Assembly (NCBI GenBank): GCA_020002185.1
Contig: CM034544.1
Span: 2,015,838 to 2,079,837, forward strand
DNA: 64,000 bases
Reading direction: 5' to 3'
DNA from: Paraescarpia echinospica
Taxonomy: Eukaryota > Annelida > Polychaeta > Sabellida > Siboglinidae
How positions within the stretch are numbered: position 1 is the stretch's first letter; every line of letters starts with the position of its first letter. This document shows, in pieces, positions 20,990-31,835 of this stretch. The notes below the pieces were generated by a model. The model ran no database searches and was not told the DNA's origin. It was given only the letters and a program-made list of their open reading frames with translations. A program made the position numbers and the translations under genes.

Positions 20990-21160
20990 CGTCGGACTGG
21001 AGGTCACACTTTTGACATTATTGTCACAGTATTGAAATATTTTTTATAGTGTTGACGCTGTTGACATAGTCATCACTATTTTAATACTATTGCCACGTTT
21101 TTGACACAATTGTTATAGTGTTGACATAATTGTCACTGTATTGACGTGATTGTCAGACTT
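20990..21160 (+). repeat. Degenerate TTGACATAATTGTCA repeat
   Basis: Repeated words TGTTGACAT, ATTGTCAC and TATTGACG at irregular spacing of about 15-20 bp. TTGAC(N)nGTCA makes each unit partly palindromic. Confidence 0.5.
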
Positions 21161-21700
21161 CACTGGGACGCGAGCTTCCATGCACCGGGACTCACGACTG
21201 GTGAAAGGTTAATTTGGTATATCGTTACTTTCTGAGTCACCACTGCCAGTTCATGTATGAACATGACTGGTTTTCTCAACATGCTAATTGTTATAACAGG
21301 CATGCCCGTGATGTTCTTTGTTTGTTCTGGTTTCACTGTACAGGTGGTGTTCCTAATCACAAAATGAGGACCCCAACATGACAGCGAAGCAGGCTCTTAG
21401 TCAGGATTGTGAAATTCTCAAATTCGCCGTTGTCAGTTTTTATTATATACACGTTACGTTCATGGAAAAACCGTTACACACATTGGATAATGGCGTCGGA
21501 ACCTGGTGAATATTCAGCGCACTGAGGCTCTCCGAAAAATCACCAAGTGAATATTCCTACTTCAAACTGCACTCCTGTACTTGCCGTCCCAAGGTCCATT
21601 TTGTGACAACGGGAACACTGTTTTGACGTTATTATTGGGGAAGTAAGACAACGTTATGATCCAATACAAGATCATGAAATCTGATAAAATTAATACCCTT
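21161..21700. other. Unrecognised DNA with a dispersed repeat
   Basis: No gene. The stretch near 21490-21610 (GGCGTCGGAACCTGGTG...) has a diverged relative near 43470-43600 (GGCGTCGGAACATGGTG...). Confidence 0.35.
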
Positions 21701-22543
21701 TATCAAAAGACCAGAATCAATTATGTTCGCTGATGACATTGTGCTGTGTGGAGGAAAGGAGGTAGACATGAGAGAGTACCTGGAGACGTCGAGGAAGGCA
21801 CTGGAAGAGAGAGAGGAATGAGGGTTAGTCGACCGAAAACCCAATTCATGGACTTCAGGTTCGAACGGAATGAGGAGATAAACAAACCAACTCTAAAGAT
21901 ACTGGGAGACGAGCTGGAAAAAGTGACACACTTCAAATATCTAGGGTCAGTCGTGGAAGAGAAAGGAGACATGGAAACGGAGATCAAACAGAGAGTGAGT
22001 GCAGCTTGGAGAAATTGGAAGAAATGCAGTGGAGTGTTGTGCGACAGGAGGATGCCAGTGAAGTTGAAGGGGAAGATCTATAAAACAGTAGTCAGGCCAG
22101 CAATGCTGCACGGGGCTGAGACCTGGGCAACAACGAAAGGACACGAAGCAAGGATAAAGACATTTGAGATGAGGATGCTGAGGTGGATGTGTGGAGTAAC
22201 AAAGAAAGATAAGATCCGAAACGAATATATTAGAGGAGCAACGAGAGTGACACAAGCATCCAAAAAGATAAGAGAGAAACGACTGAAATGGTACGGGCAT
22301 ATGATGAGAAGGGAAGAGGAGCACATAGTGAGAAGAGTGCTAAATGCAGAGATAGGAGGAAGAAGAAGGAGAGGACGACCGAAGACCAGATAAAAAGACA
22401 CAAGCAGAAGAGACATGGAAATCGTGGGTCTTAGTGCAGATGTGGAGATGGACAGGGCGACATGGAGAAAGAAAACTACCAGCCATACCGACGACCCCAG
22501 ATGACGGGAAAAGTTAGAGAAGAAGAAGAATACCAAAAGACCA
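21701..22543 (+). mobile_element. 5'-truncated RTE-like LINE with target duplication
   Basis: The insertion runs from about 21714 to 22533, starting in the middle of the RT domain and ending in a GAA-rich 3' tail (GAGAAGAAGAAGAA). The flanks TATCAAAAGACCA (21701-21713) and TACCAAAAGACCA (22531-22543) match at 12 of 13 bases, a typical target-primed insertion signature. The short microsatellite tail instead of poly-A agrees with the RTE clade. Confidence 0.8.
21724..22503 (+). pseudogene. RTE-like reverse transcriptase C-terminal part
   Basis: The first frame begins MFADDIVLCGG, the catalytic FADD block. It stops within about 33 codons, and the rest continues in the next frame: MRVSRPKTQFMDF, FKYLGSVVEEKGD, LHGAETWATTKGHE, EMRMLRWMCGVTKKDKIRNE, KWYGHMMRREEEH and GRRRRGRPKTR. 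A stop follows, then a tail resembling DMEIVGL...DRATWR. The order is that of RTE/BovB-type elements from the palm to the C-terminus. One frameshift near 21820 and a stop near 22391 disable it. Confidence 0.85.
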
Positions 22544-23230
22544 ATATTTGCTAGATCATTATTTGAAAAAAGAAAAACTAGTTGCGATTAAAAAACACGG
22601 TCCTATACAGGGACATGTCATGGCATCTGGCTAAAGGTCTGCATGATCCACCGTGTTGAACTTACTGCTTTTCAGTGCAACTAATCTCACAAATGTTATT
22701 TTGCAATATTATATCATGATAAAATAATTATATATACGGTGTTCATCACTCTCTGTGTGGCTGAAATATTTGAAATAAACCCAGAAAGAAGAAATTCGGT
22801 ATTCTGTGGTAGTCGGCCGGTCAAAAACTTAGCATTTAAATGGTTAATGATGGTTGTTGTGAATAATTATTTGGGGGACTGTTATAGTATCCTGATTAAA
22901 ACTTTATACCCTGTCCAGTTTTTGGTCAAAATAAGCTCCACGATAGAAAGTTTTGCCGTACAAGCCGTCGTAAATAAAACGAGAGTAGCTGTTTAACTTA
23001 CCACGCCGATATCAACATTGCGTGTACCTGTTTAATTCAATGTTTCAATATTCTGCCAAATGATCCGAGCTCTTCAGGTTTGTCTAAACATTTGTGCCAT
23101 CGTTACTTCCCTAGCGCTGAATTAAGCGGATGTGACGCACGACGTCAATGACGTCATTTCAGTAATTTCTGATGTTCGCGGAAGTACCGTCACGCGCCGT
23201 TTGTGCTTGATTAACCACTGGCCGTTAACA
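22544..23230. other. Unrecognised AT-rich DNA
   Basis: No gene recognised. An open frame at 22739-22996 has no domain. Confidence 0.3.
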
Positions 23231-23807
23231 CGCATGTCGCGCGTACGTATGTGCACGCACGCATGTACTCACACAGAGATGCGCGCGCGCAAACACACAC
23301 ACTCGTAAACACACATACCCCAAAAACGCACGCACGTGCCCCCCCCCCACACACAGTCATATAATGATTCATAATGAAAATGATGATGTTGATGATGATA
23401 ACAATAATTAGAATGATAATGGCAATGGTAATAATAATGATAACGATTATGATAATGATAATGAGAACAAACGTTGTTTATTAACGATAACCTGATAACA
23501 TAACACTTTGTATTTCGAAGAGTCGTAAAACTGCTAAATAAATTATATACATTAAAAAGTACCTTGTATATTGCAGAAAATGTATGTGTGTTTCTGTGTG
23601 TGTGAGTGTGTGTGTGCGTGAGTGTGTGAGTGTGTATGTGTGTGTGTGTGTTTATGTGTGTGTGAGTGTGTGTGAGTGTGTATGTGTGTGTGTTTCTGTG
23701 TGTGTGTGTGTGTGTGTTTCTGTGTGTGTGAGTGCGCGCGCGTGTGTGTGTATGTGTGTGTATGCGTGTCTGTGTGTGTGTAATTTTTTTAATAACTAGC
23801 TGATTCG

Positions 23808-23861
<54 letters not shown>

Positions 23862-23990
23862 TGTGTGTGTGTGTGTATGTATTATATATATATATATCTA
23901 CATGCTAAAAAGGATGTATGTTTGTCTGTACGCATGTATATATGTTCGTACGTACGTATGTATCCATCTATGCATGTTTGTATCTATGCA
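23231..23990 (+). repeat. Cluster of microsatellites
   Basis: It holds in order an (AC)/(GC)-rich run with a C-run (23242-23357), an (AAT/GAT)-rich stretch (23370-23470), a compound (TG)n run (23584-23782), an (AT)n-(TG)n run (23810-23880), another (AT)n, and ATGT/GTAC-rich sequence to about 23990. Open frames rich in Cys and Val across it are artefacts. Confidence 0.85.
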
Positions 23991-24395
23991 TCAGTTAAAG
24001 CAACGCGCCACTTGGAGCAGGTAATATTCAAAGTAACGAGTCACGACGGCTAACTTTCTTCGTGCATTCCCGTCTTGTTTAATACCACAAGAATATAATA
24101 TGCATATTAAAAGTATTGTTTGTGTTCATGTATATGTTCAAATATGTGATTTTTAGAAACACTTCAATGATTGTTTGGCCAAACATTAAAACAATTAATA
24201 ATGTGTGGTCAGTTTGACACGTACACTAAATTAACTAACATGTTGAACTGTGCACTAGTTTTGTAAAATGTTTTTACATGTGACTTGCATAAATAAGAAA
24301 AAGAGGAGGCACCTTTAATTTATATTTCCTCCACTTTCACCCAATTACTTGAATAAATAAATTAAACACAGTGATACTTACATAGAGCGTAAGTT
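23991..24395. other. AT-rich 3' flank of the SGNH-like gene
   Basis: No second gene seen. No AATAAA on the minus strand is obvious within the first ~50 bases after the stop. A GTAAGT occurs there on the minus strand, so the transcript may be spliced again in its 3' UTR. Confidence 0.35.
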
Positions 24396-25544
24396 TTAAT
24401 TTTCACAAAATGTAAGTAGCCAGTTTGATAGGACGACGTCGTACCATATCGGCTTACGGTGTATTCCGCCTTCCACAGTCCAATTTAGGACGCCGAGCGA
24501 CATGTCGTAAATGTCGAAAAACGGCAAAATATTTCCATCATTTCCCAATAGTTCCGGCCGAAGAACGTCGAACAGTTCTCTGTTTATTCGGTCAATGAAA
24601 GCGTTAGTTTTATATTTGCCTTCATAAATCCGGTCTTTCCAGTATTTAGGTTTCATCTGCTGGTTTTCACAGAGCCTGGTGAACCAGAAAAATTTTGTCT
24701 GCTTGGGAACATACCTTTTAATGAGCATCAGCAGATATTCCATGTCGCCGCGTATCTTACTCAACCCACATCTCGCCTTGTCGTGATTCCCCGAGAAAAA
24801 CAGCATCACATTCGGGTAGTTGTTTTCTAGATACTCGTTAAGTATAAATTCTTGGTATGAGTTTGACTGGCGGCATGACGGCGCGTCCTTTGCCGGAAAG
24901 CAGTTATTCTGCCATTTATTTCGGACGGTTGTTACTTCTGTGTCTAGGTAAAACTCCATAGAGATATACTCGAGGTTTATTTCTCTGGTGTCGTCACTGC
25001 ATTTCACAGTTGTACTAATACAACCGCCGCAATCTCTTAGATGTACAACGATGTCTGATGCCTTCAACTTGGTACCCTTTACGAAGTAGTTCACGTCTGG
25101 TTTTATAGTTCCATTCTCTATTTTCACAATACGACATTCCATAAACTTCCCCATTAGACGCTCCATCGCCTTGAAGTACCGCTTGCCGTTGGAGTCTCCG
25201 AATATAACGAGTTTCGTCAAGTTCCTTCGTGTCAGACACTCACGAAAGCGCCTCTTCGTGATGCCGTTAGGCAGGAATCGACAGAGGTCTGGTAAATACG
25301 ACGAGTTCAACCATTTGCCGCCCGTCGGGAAATAGTTGTGCTCGACACAATACTTATTGGTGACTTCAACAGAACAAAGAGGTTTTTGTTTCACGAGAAA
25401 TGTGAACCGTGGCGGCATCCCGGAGCGCCAATACACCAATTGCACCAAAACGTAGAGGAATACTGCACTCGCGGAAAGGAAACGACATGATTTCTTACGG
25501 ACCATCGTCAGAAGTAAGCTATGTGTACGCCATATGCTTCTCAT
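24396..25544 (-). CDS. Type II membrane SGNH/PC-esterase-like protein
   Basis: Intact 382-codon frame, the only clearly intact non-transposon gene. The N-terminus is short and basic (MVRKKSCRF), followed by one hydrophobic segment at residues 22-39, which predicts a signal anchor with a lumenal catalytic domain (Golgi type). VIFGDSNGKRYF at residues 113-124 carries the GDS(N) nucleophile block of the PC-esterase/SGNH group (the NXPE, Cas1p and PMR5-like families). FFSGNHDKARC is a plausible oxyanion-hole block, and GGIHRKPIWYD near residue 362 gives a candidate catalytic His, but without the usual Asp three residues before it. Four N-glycosylation sequons (NSS, NLT, NGT, NWT) and many cysteines fit a secreted fold. 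The ATG is 2 nt after a strong splice acceptor; Met14 is an alternative start. Function is inferred; the substrate is unknown. Confidence 0.8.
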   Translation of the reverse strand: MRSIWRTHSLLLTMVRKKSCRFLSASAVFLYVLVQLVYWRSGMPPRFTFLVKQKPLCSVEVTNKYCVEHNYFPTGGKWLNSSYLPDLCRFLPNGITKRRFRECLTRRNLTKLVIFGDSNGKRYFKAMERLMGKFMECRIVKIENGTIKPDVNYFVKGTKLKASDIVVHLRDCGGCISTTVKCSDDTREINLEYISMEFYLDTEVTTVRNKWQNNCFPAKDAPSCRQSNSYQEFILNEYLENNYPNVMLFFSGNHDKARCGLSKIRGDMEYLLMLIKRYVPKQTKFFWFTRLCENQQMKPKYWKDRIYEGKYKTNAFIDRINRELFDVLRPELLGNDGNILPFFDIYDMSLGVLNWTVEGGIHRKPIWYDVVLSNWLLTFCEN

Positions 25545-25565
25545 GTCTGAAACAGAAAAACACTA
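25545..25565 (-). promoter_or_regulatory. Splice acceptor before the SGNH-like coding exon
   Basis: On the minus strand, TGTTTTTCTGTTTCAG immediately precedes AC-ATG. The pyrimidine tract and CAG are a strong acceptor, so an upstream exon, probably non-coding, is expected at higher coordinates. Confidence 0.55.
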
Positions 25566-25639
25566 ATGTTCAATTTAAAATTAATAATAATAATAGTAAT
25601 AATAATGAACTTTGTTTAGATACTGATATCCAGAGTAAG

Positions 25640-25815
25640 ACCTTGTTCAGTAGAGCACACACATACATACTAATGTATGTATGCGTGTATGCGTATGAGA
25701 AAAAACACACCCGCTACCATCATTACTTACGTGTGTGCGTGCAAGGTTTCATTGTACATACATGCATACGCATACACAAACACACATACACACATGCACA
25801 CAAGCTTACCTGGGG
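25640..25815. repeat. ACAT/ACAC-rich simple sequence
   Basis: Interrupted CACACATACATAC, GTATGCGTGTATGCG and ACATACACACATGCACAC runs between the SGNH-like gene and the 3' end of a LINE. Confidence 0.6.
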
Positions 25816-25841
25816 TGATTTAACAATATTTAACAAGATTG

Positions 25842-28276
25842 CCATCCAGAGAATTAACTCTAGATGGCAGGTGGACAAGGAAGCCCTTTGGCTTATCGAG
25901 AGTCCAACCCTTTTATTTACATATATCCAGCCCTTCTGAGGTATGTGTCGATTTTATTTTAAAACATATTCACACTACTAGCACACACACAATCATCAGA
26001 TAATCTGTTCCATTCATTCACAGTCCTTTGTGAAAATGAGAACTTTCTCACGTCTAATCTACACTGCTCCTTTACTAATGTAACTTCATGTCCTCTAGTC
26101 TTTCTATCTTCCTTAACTGAAAAAAACATATTTCTATCAATATTTTCATAACCATTCAATATTTTAAACACTTCTATCTGATCTCCTCTCACTCTCCTAG
26201 TCTCTAGTGTTGTTAAACCACATTCTTTTAGGCGTGTTTCATAACTAAGATCCCTCAGTTTTGATATCATTTTAGTCGCTCTCCTCTGTACTCTTTCTAG
26301 CATATCTATGTCCTTCTTGCGGTATGGCCTCCACGCTTGTATACAATATTCTAAATGAGGCCTAACTATTTTTTTGTACAGCGGTATTATTAGTTCTTTT
26401 TCTTTATATGCTATATTTCGCCTAATCAATCCAAGGATTTTATTTCCCTTTGAAGCTGCAATTCCACACTGCTCTGAAACCTTCATGTCAGCACTAATTG
26501 TCAGCCCTAAGTCTTTTTCTTTTACAGTAGTACTTAGTACAGTTCCCCCCATTGTATATTCTACATATTCGTTCCCATGTCCTGTGTGAAGGCATTTACA
26601 TTTCCCAAAATTGAACAACATTTGCCACTTTTCAGACCTTTTGATCAACCTGTCAAGATCATCTTGTAAATGCTGTCTATCCCCATCACTTTTAATCCTT
26701 CTAAACACTTTTGTATCATCTGCAAATTTCAACACCTTGCTAGCTATGTCATCGTCCAAATCGTTTATATATATTAAGAATAATATAGGTCCCAGTACTG
26801 ATCCCTGTGGAACCCCACTCAAAACTGATTTCCAGTTTGAAGCCTCCCCATCAACAACTACCCGTTGTCTTCTGTCAATCAGCCATTTTTCTATCCAGTT
26901 AATTGTACCATTTCCTATGCCATGGGCTTTTAGTTTAAGCAGTAATCTTTGATGTGGCACTTTGTCGAAAGCTTTTTGAAAATCTAAGTAGATGATATCT
27001 ACTGGTGATCCATCATCTACCCACTTAGTGATATCTTCCAAAAAACATAACATATTTGTTAAGCATGACCTCGCTTTTAGAAACCCATGTTGAGATGGGT
27101 TTATCAAGTTATGTTTAACAAGAAAATCCACCATGTGATCTTTAATTAGTCTTTCTAATAATTTACAAATCACCGATGTTAAACTAACTGGTCTATAATT
27201 ATTTGACTTGTTTCTCGAACCTTTTTTAAATAACGGTATAATGTTTGCTTCTTTCCATTCTAAAGGAACCACTCCCTCTTCTAATGACAAGTTGAAAACT
27301 GTTGCAAGCGGTATGTTAATTTGTTCTACAATTTCCACTAGTAGTTTGGGTGGAATACCATCCACTCCAGGTGATTTATTTTCCTTCATAACCCTAATTT
27401 TCTTAGCTACCAATTCTGGGGTTACAATTAACTGTCTTAAATAGTCTGATTCTGCCCCCTTGAACTTAGCCTCTGGTACTGGCAGTGAACTAGTGTCTTC
27501 TCTGTTAAACACTGAACTAAAATACTCATTTAGGTCTTCTGCCATTAAGAATCCTTCTGATAGTATATTTCCAGCACTATCTTCTAGAGGACCGACCTTA
27601 TCCTGAACTTTCTGTTTGCTTCGAACATACGCATAAAAACTCTTGCTGTCATGTTTTATATTACAAGCTAATTTATGTTCATAGCTTCTCTTTGAATTTC
27701 TAATTTCAGCTGTAGCTTGGTTTAGTGCTTCTTTATAAATGTTGTAGTCTTCGTCATTTCCAGTACGTCTATATGACTTCCACATCATTTTTGTATACTT
27801 AATTTTTCTAATGGCTTCTTTCGATAAGTATTTCTTTCTAGTCCGTTTCCCTTGTTTTTTGAAGGGAACAAATTTATCTATGATGCACTCTATTTCATTC
27901 TTTAAGATATTCCAGCATTCTGTTGCTGTCTTATTCTTCAGTGTATTATTCCAGTCTATCTTTGCTAAATATTTCCTCATTTCCTTATATCTTCCTTTGT
28001 GGAAATTTCTCCTGAACTGCTTTTTATTATTTCTTTCTGATTTTACTTTGATGGTAAAATGTATATGGTTGTGATCACTACTTCCCAGAGGCTCACATAA
28101 TTTAACATTGTCAACTAATTCATTCTGTGAGGACAAAACTAAGTCTAACACATTCTCTCCCCTGGTTGGTTCTAGCACATGTTGAGAAAGGAAACTATCT
28201 TGTACTAAAACTAAAAACTTGTGGTCCTCACTACCCATACTCTGTAGAGATTTCCATTTGTGGGATTCCGCCCAAA
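25842..28276 (-). mobile_element. CR1-like LINE copy with long open frame
   Basis: The 3' end (CTCTGGATGG on the minus strand) is the same as that of the copy starting at 58854, so it is a genuine element end. The copy is 5'-truncated inside the endonuclease, at about 28262-28276, where it meets an inverted copy. It is nearly identical to the 58854-60526 copy, suggesting recent activity of this family. Confidence 0.85.
25959..28276 (-). CDS. CR1-like LINE ORF2, endonuclease C-terminus and RT
   Basis: Open for about 770 codons of LINE sequence. It starts in the endonuclease (SHKWKSL, then VLDLVLSSQNELVDNV and SSDHNHIHF, the SDH catalytic block). The RT follows: SPGVDGIPPKLL, NYRPVSLTSVICKLLERLI, QHGFLKARSC, YLDFQKAFDKVPH, GVPQGSVLGPILFLIYINDL and the catalytic LKFADDTKVF. 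The C-terminal part contains [18 protein letters not shown] and RRATKM. The open frame extends upstream to 28412, but those first ~45 residues come from the antisense strand of the neighbouring inverted copy and are not part of the protein. No native start codon remains, so expression would need a fortuitous promoter. Confidence 0.87.
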
Positions 28277-28282
28277 CTCTAT

Positions 28283-29612
28283 TGGAAATTGTAGAACAAA
28301 TTAGCGTACCGCTTGGAACAGTTTTCAACTTGTCATTAGAAGAGGGAGTGGTCCTTTTAGAATGGAAAGAAACAAACATTATTCCGTTATTTATAAAATG
28401 TTCGAGAAACAAGTCAGAGAACTACAGACCAGTGAGTTTAACACCGGTGAAAGTTATTAGAAAGATTAATTAAGGATCACATGGTGGATTTTCTTGTTAA
28501 ACATAACTTGATAAACCCATCTCAACATGGGTTTCTAAAAGCGAGTTCATGCTTAACAAATATGTTGTGTTTTTTTAGAAGATATCAGTAGGTGGGTGGT
28601 CGAGGGATCACCAGTAGATATCATCTACTTAGATTTTGAGAAAGCTTTCGACAAAGTGCCACGTCAAAGATTACAACTTAAGCTAAAGGCTCATGGCATA
28701 AGAAATGGTATAATTAACTGGATAGAAAAATGGCTGATTAATAGAAATCAACGGGTAGTAGTTGATGGGGAGGCTTCAAACTGGAAATCAGTTTTGAGTG
28801 GGGTACCACAGTGACCTATATTATTCTTAATTTGTGTATATAAACGATTCGGACGATGATATATCAAGCAAGGTGTTGAAATTTGCGGATGACGCAAAAG
28901 TGTTTAGAAGATTTAAAAGTGATGGAGGTAGACAGAATTTACAAGATTATCTTGATAGGTTCATCAGATGGTCTGAAAAGGGGGAAATGTTGTTCAATTC
29001 TGGGAAATGTAAATGCCTCCACACACAACATGGGAAAGAAGATGTACAATATACAAATGGATGGTACTGTACTAAGTAGTAAGTACTACTGTAAAAGAAA
29101 AGGACTGAGAGTTAACCATTAGTGCTGATATGAAGGTTTCAGAGCAGTGCTGAATTGCCGCTTCAAAGGGAAATCAAATCCTTGGATTAATTAGGCGAAA
29201 TATAGCGTATAAGGAAACATAACTAATAACACCGCTGTACAAAACAATAGTTAGGCCTCATTTAGAATATTGTATACAAGCGTGGAGGCCATATCGCAAG
29301 GAGGACATATATATGCTAGAAAGAGTGCAGAGAAGAGCAACTAACTTTAACCAAAACTGAGGTATCTTAGTTATGAAATATGCCTAAAGGAATGTGGTTT
29401 AACAACACTAAAGACCATGAGATCAGATAGAAGTGTTTAAAATATTGAATGGTTATAAAAATATTGATAGAAATATGTTTTCTCAGTTAAAAAAGATAGA
29501 AGGACCAGAGGACATGAAGTGACATTAGTAAAGGAGCAATGTAGATTAGATTCACAAACTGTAAATGAATGGAACATACTATCTGCTGATTAGGTGAGTG
29601 CTAGTAGTAAGG
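28283..29612 (+). pseudogene. CR1-like LINE copy, degenerate, head to head
   Basis: Plus-strand RT of the same family: EIVEQISVPLGTVFNLSLEE, then IIYLDFEKAFDKVPRQRL, VVDGEASNWKSVLSGVPQ, KFADDAKVF (FADD kept) and a C-terminal region up to ...VNEWNILS. Stops, frameshifts and a missing GSVLGP segment show it is dead. It is older than its neighbour. It lacks the 3' UTR and terminal sequence present in the other copies. Confidence 0.85.
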
Positions 29613-30505
29613 TAAGAGTTTTTCAACCCTGATATCAGCCAAATTGGGCAAAGTGACGTCATAGCTCCTATCTTTTAACATTGATGGCAACCCATTTATA
29701 CTTTTTCGACGGATCAGGCCTGCCACCTAGCAATGTCACTTGTGTTTGTTTGAAGTTTCTGTGTGAAAGAATGCAGATGTAGTAGGTGACGGTTATGGTG
29801 GCACCACCTTTGGGTCGGTTGAGATAATTGGTGACGCCTATGGGTTTTGTTGTTGGTTAGGACTTATTCTAGAAGTTTCGGTGTGAGAAAATGGAAGACG
29901 ATGAGGGGTCCATTAGTTTTTGGCCCCACCTACCTACATTATATAGCGGCAACTGACGAGTTACCGCTGTTGTATTGGTGAGAGCGCGCGGAATTAGGGT
30001 TGGAGCGCAGGCTAGAATATGATGTATAGTAAGGCGGGATGAATTAGAGGTTTTAGGAATTCGCCGAATCTGTATCTATTCGACATGGTGTGTGTGGGAG
30101 CTGGCCTAGGTATAGGCCTGTGTTATAGCGGAGTGGAAAATTCCCCGCTAATTAAAAGCGTCGATCGACGTGTTATTTTTTTCCGGCTAAGCGGTGGACG
30201 TCGGCCGAGCGCGCGCGTGCCGGGCGACGCTTTGTCGTTTGTGACTGGGTAGATCGGGCGTGTGGTATACGGGAATCGGCAAAGGTATGCTTATTTTTCT
30301 GTGGTCGTGTGTGGTGGGTTTCGCTCTAAGTGACTTTGTGGTGTGATTTTCATGGCAATTTATCTAGTCGATTTTCTACTGGGTAGTCGGAATTTCGTAT
30401 CATGAATTTATTAATTTTAATAAGCGACAACGTTACACATGATACGGACATTTTTGTGAAGCTCACTCGACGCCGCCGCAGCCCACGCTGCCGCCGCCGC
30501 CGCCG
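29613..30505. other. Unrecognised DNA, GC-richer toward the right
   Basis: No gene recognised. An imperfect direct repeat lies near 29752 and 29872 (GAAGTTTC(T/G)GTGTGA). CpG-rich sequence occurs near 30170-30250, and a (CCG)n run at about 30470-30505 directly abuts the next transposon. Confidence 0.35.
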
Positions 30506-30855
30506 TAGATCGGACAAATGCGTAGCAAACGATGAGATATGTTAAAAAGTCGTCCGGATGTCCCACGTATAATATTTGTGCAAATCAGAGCCGCCATTAC
30601 CGAAAAAATCTAAACATCTATGTTTCACTGTATATCAACCAATATTGCAGATAACTGAACAAATAAGGTGTTTAGACACATGTTTTGAGGGTCAAAGATC
30701 ATAATAAAACTATTCGTGAAGTGACCACACGTGGCATACTAGTATACAAATTCGTGCCGCCATTACCGAAAAATTTATTTAAAAAAATATATATTGCAGA
30801 TAAGTTGAGAGAGGGTTTTTGAGGGCAATAATTAAAAATGAATTGTTATTTTAAT
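30506..30855 (+). repeat. Left long terminal inverted repeat
   Basis: Matches the reverse complement of 35050-35393 with substitutions and small indels (for example CATACTAGTATACAAATTCG here against CATATTGGTATACAAATTCG). Confidence 0.85.
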
Positions 30856-31835
30856 GTTTTGGATTAGTCTTAATATTAATGGTGATTTCTATTTCTCATT
30901 CCAGATAAGCAGTGGTGGTAGAAGTGGACATTAAACCATCATCCCCAAAAGAAAAAGTGACCGGAGCGCAGATCCTGCAACCCCCAAACACTCTCCGCCT
31001 ACATGCATCCTTCATGTGGTATCCATGTCTGATCATGGTCGTTTTACACCTCTTAGTGAAATCAAAGGAACTGCAAGTTCACGACAATCCCCTCGACATT
31101 CGACGTAATCGCCCCCTAGCGAGTATAAAATAACTAGATCGTGTGTCGCCTCTAACATGACCTATTTATGCAACTGTTTTATTGGCCTCGACAGACTCGA
31201 CAAACAATTATAACGTGAACGAAGACGAATGAGAACATTCGTTGATACTCTGCGGTGTCCTGAACAACGTGTAATTTATTATGATATTCAACAAACTCCG
31301 GTTTCCCGAATATCGTGATTAATTATGATGAAACCAAATCCGAAAAACGACGACTCTTCACTGGATAAATCAAGATGGTCGTCTATCTTCGATCTGATAT
31401 ATCACTTTGTTTTGGCCAGATTACCTAAAAAAACACATTATATATGGAAATGAAAATATGTATATGTACTGTTATTCCAGCAAAGATCACTGTAGCATGT
31501 TAACATGTAAATTCTAAAGAGGCAGCATTACCGAAAATTTTATTTTTAGCTGTATTGCAAATAAGTTGACAGAGGGTTTTTTAGGGCAATAATTTCACAA
31601 ATGGTGTTATTTTAATGTTCTATAAATAGTCTTAATATTAATGGTGACTTATATTTCCAATTCCAGATAAACAGGGGTGGACATTAAGCTATCATGCCCA
31701 AAAGAAAAAGTGACCGGAGCGCAGATCCTGCAGCCCCCAAACACCCTCCGCATACATGCATCCTTCACGGGCTATCCATGTCTGATCATGGTCGTTTTAC
31801 ACCCCTCAGTGAAACCAAAGGAATTGCAAGTGAAA
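30760..31835 (+). repeat. Duplicated 5' segment of the long-TIR element
   Basis: About 310 bp (30760-31075), covering the inner terminal repeat, an intron end and the start of the coding exon, is repeated at 31522-31835. In the upstream copy the start codon is lost (ATCCCC instead of ATGCCC). Both keep the acceptor (ATTCCAG before ATAA). Confidence 0.8.

Noticed and set aside
22739..22996. Plus-strand 85-codon frame as a gene
   Set aside because: No domain, no splice or promoter context, AT-rich surroundings.
23584..24053. Cys/Val-rich frames
   Set aside because: Translation of TG-rich microsatellites.
26374..27444. Plus-strand frames opposite the CR1-like RT
   Set aside because: Antisense shadows; the same frames recur opposite the second copy at 59.7-60.4 kb.
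28277..28412. N-terminal extension (starting MFLEHFINNG) of the 26-28 kb RT frame
   Set aside because: It is antisense to the neighbouring plus-strand CR1-like copy; LINE homology begins only at about 28276.
25842..29612. Twin-priming inversion of a single LINE insertion
   Set aside because: The two halves overlap in content and differ greatly in decay, so they are two copies, not one inverted copy.
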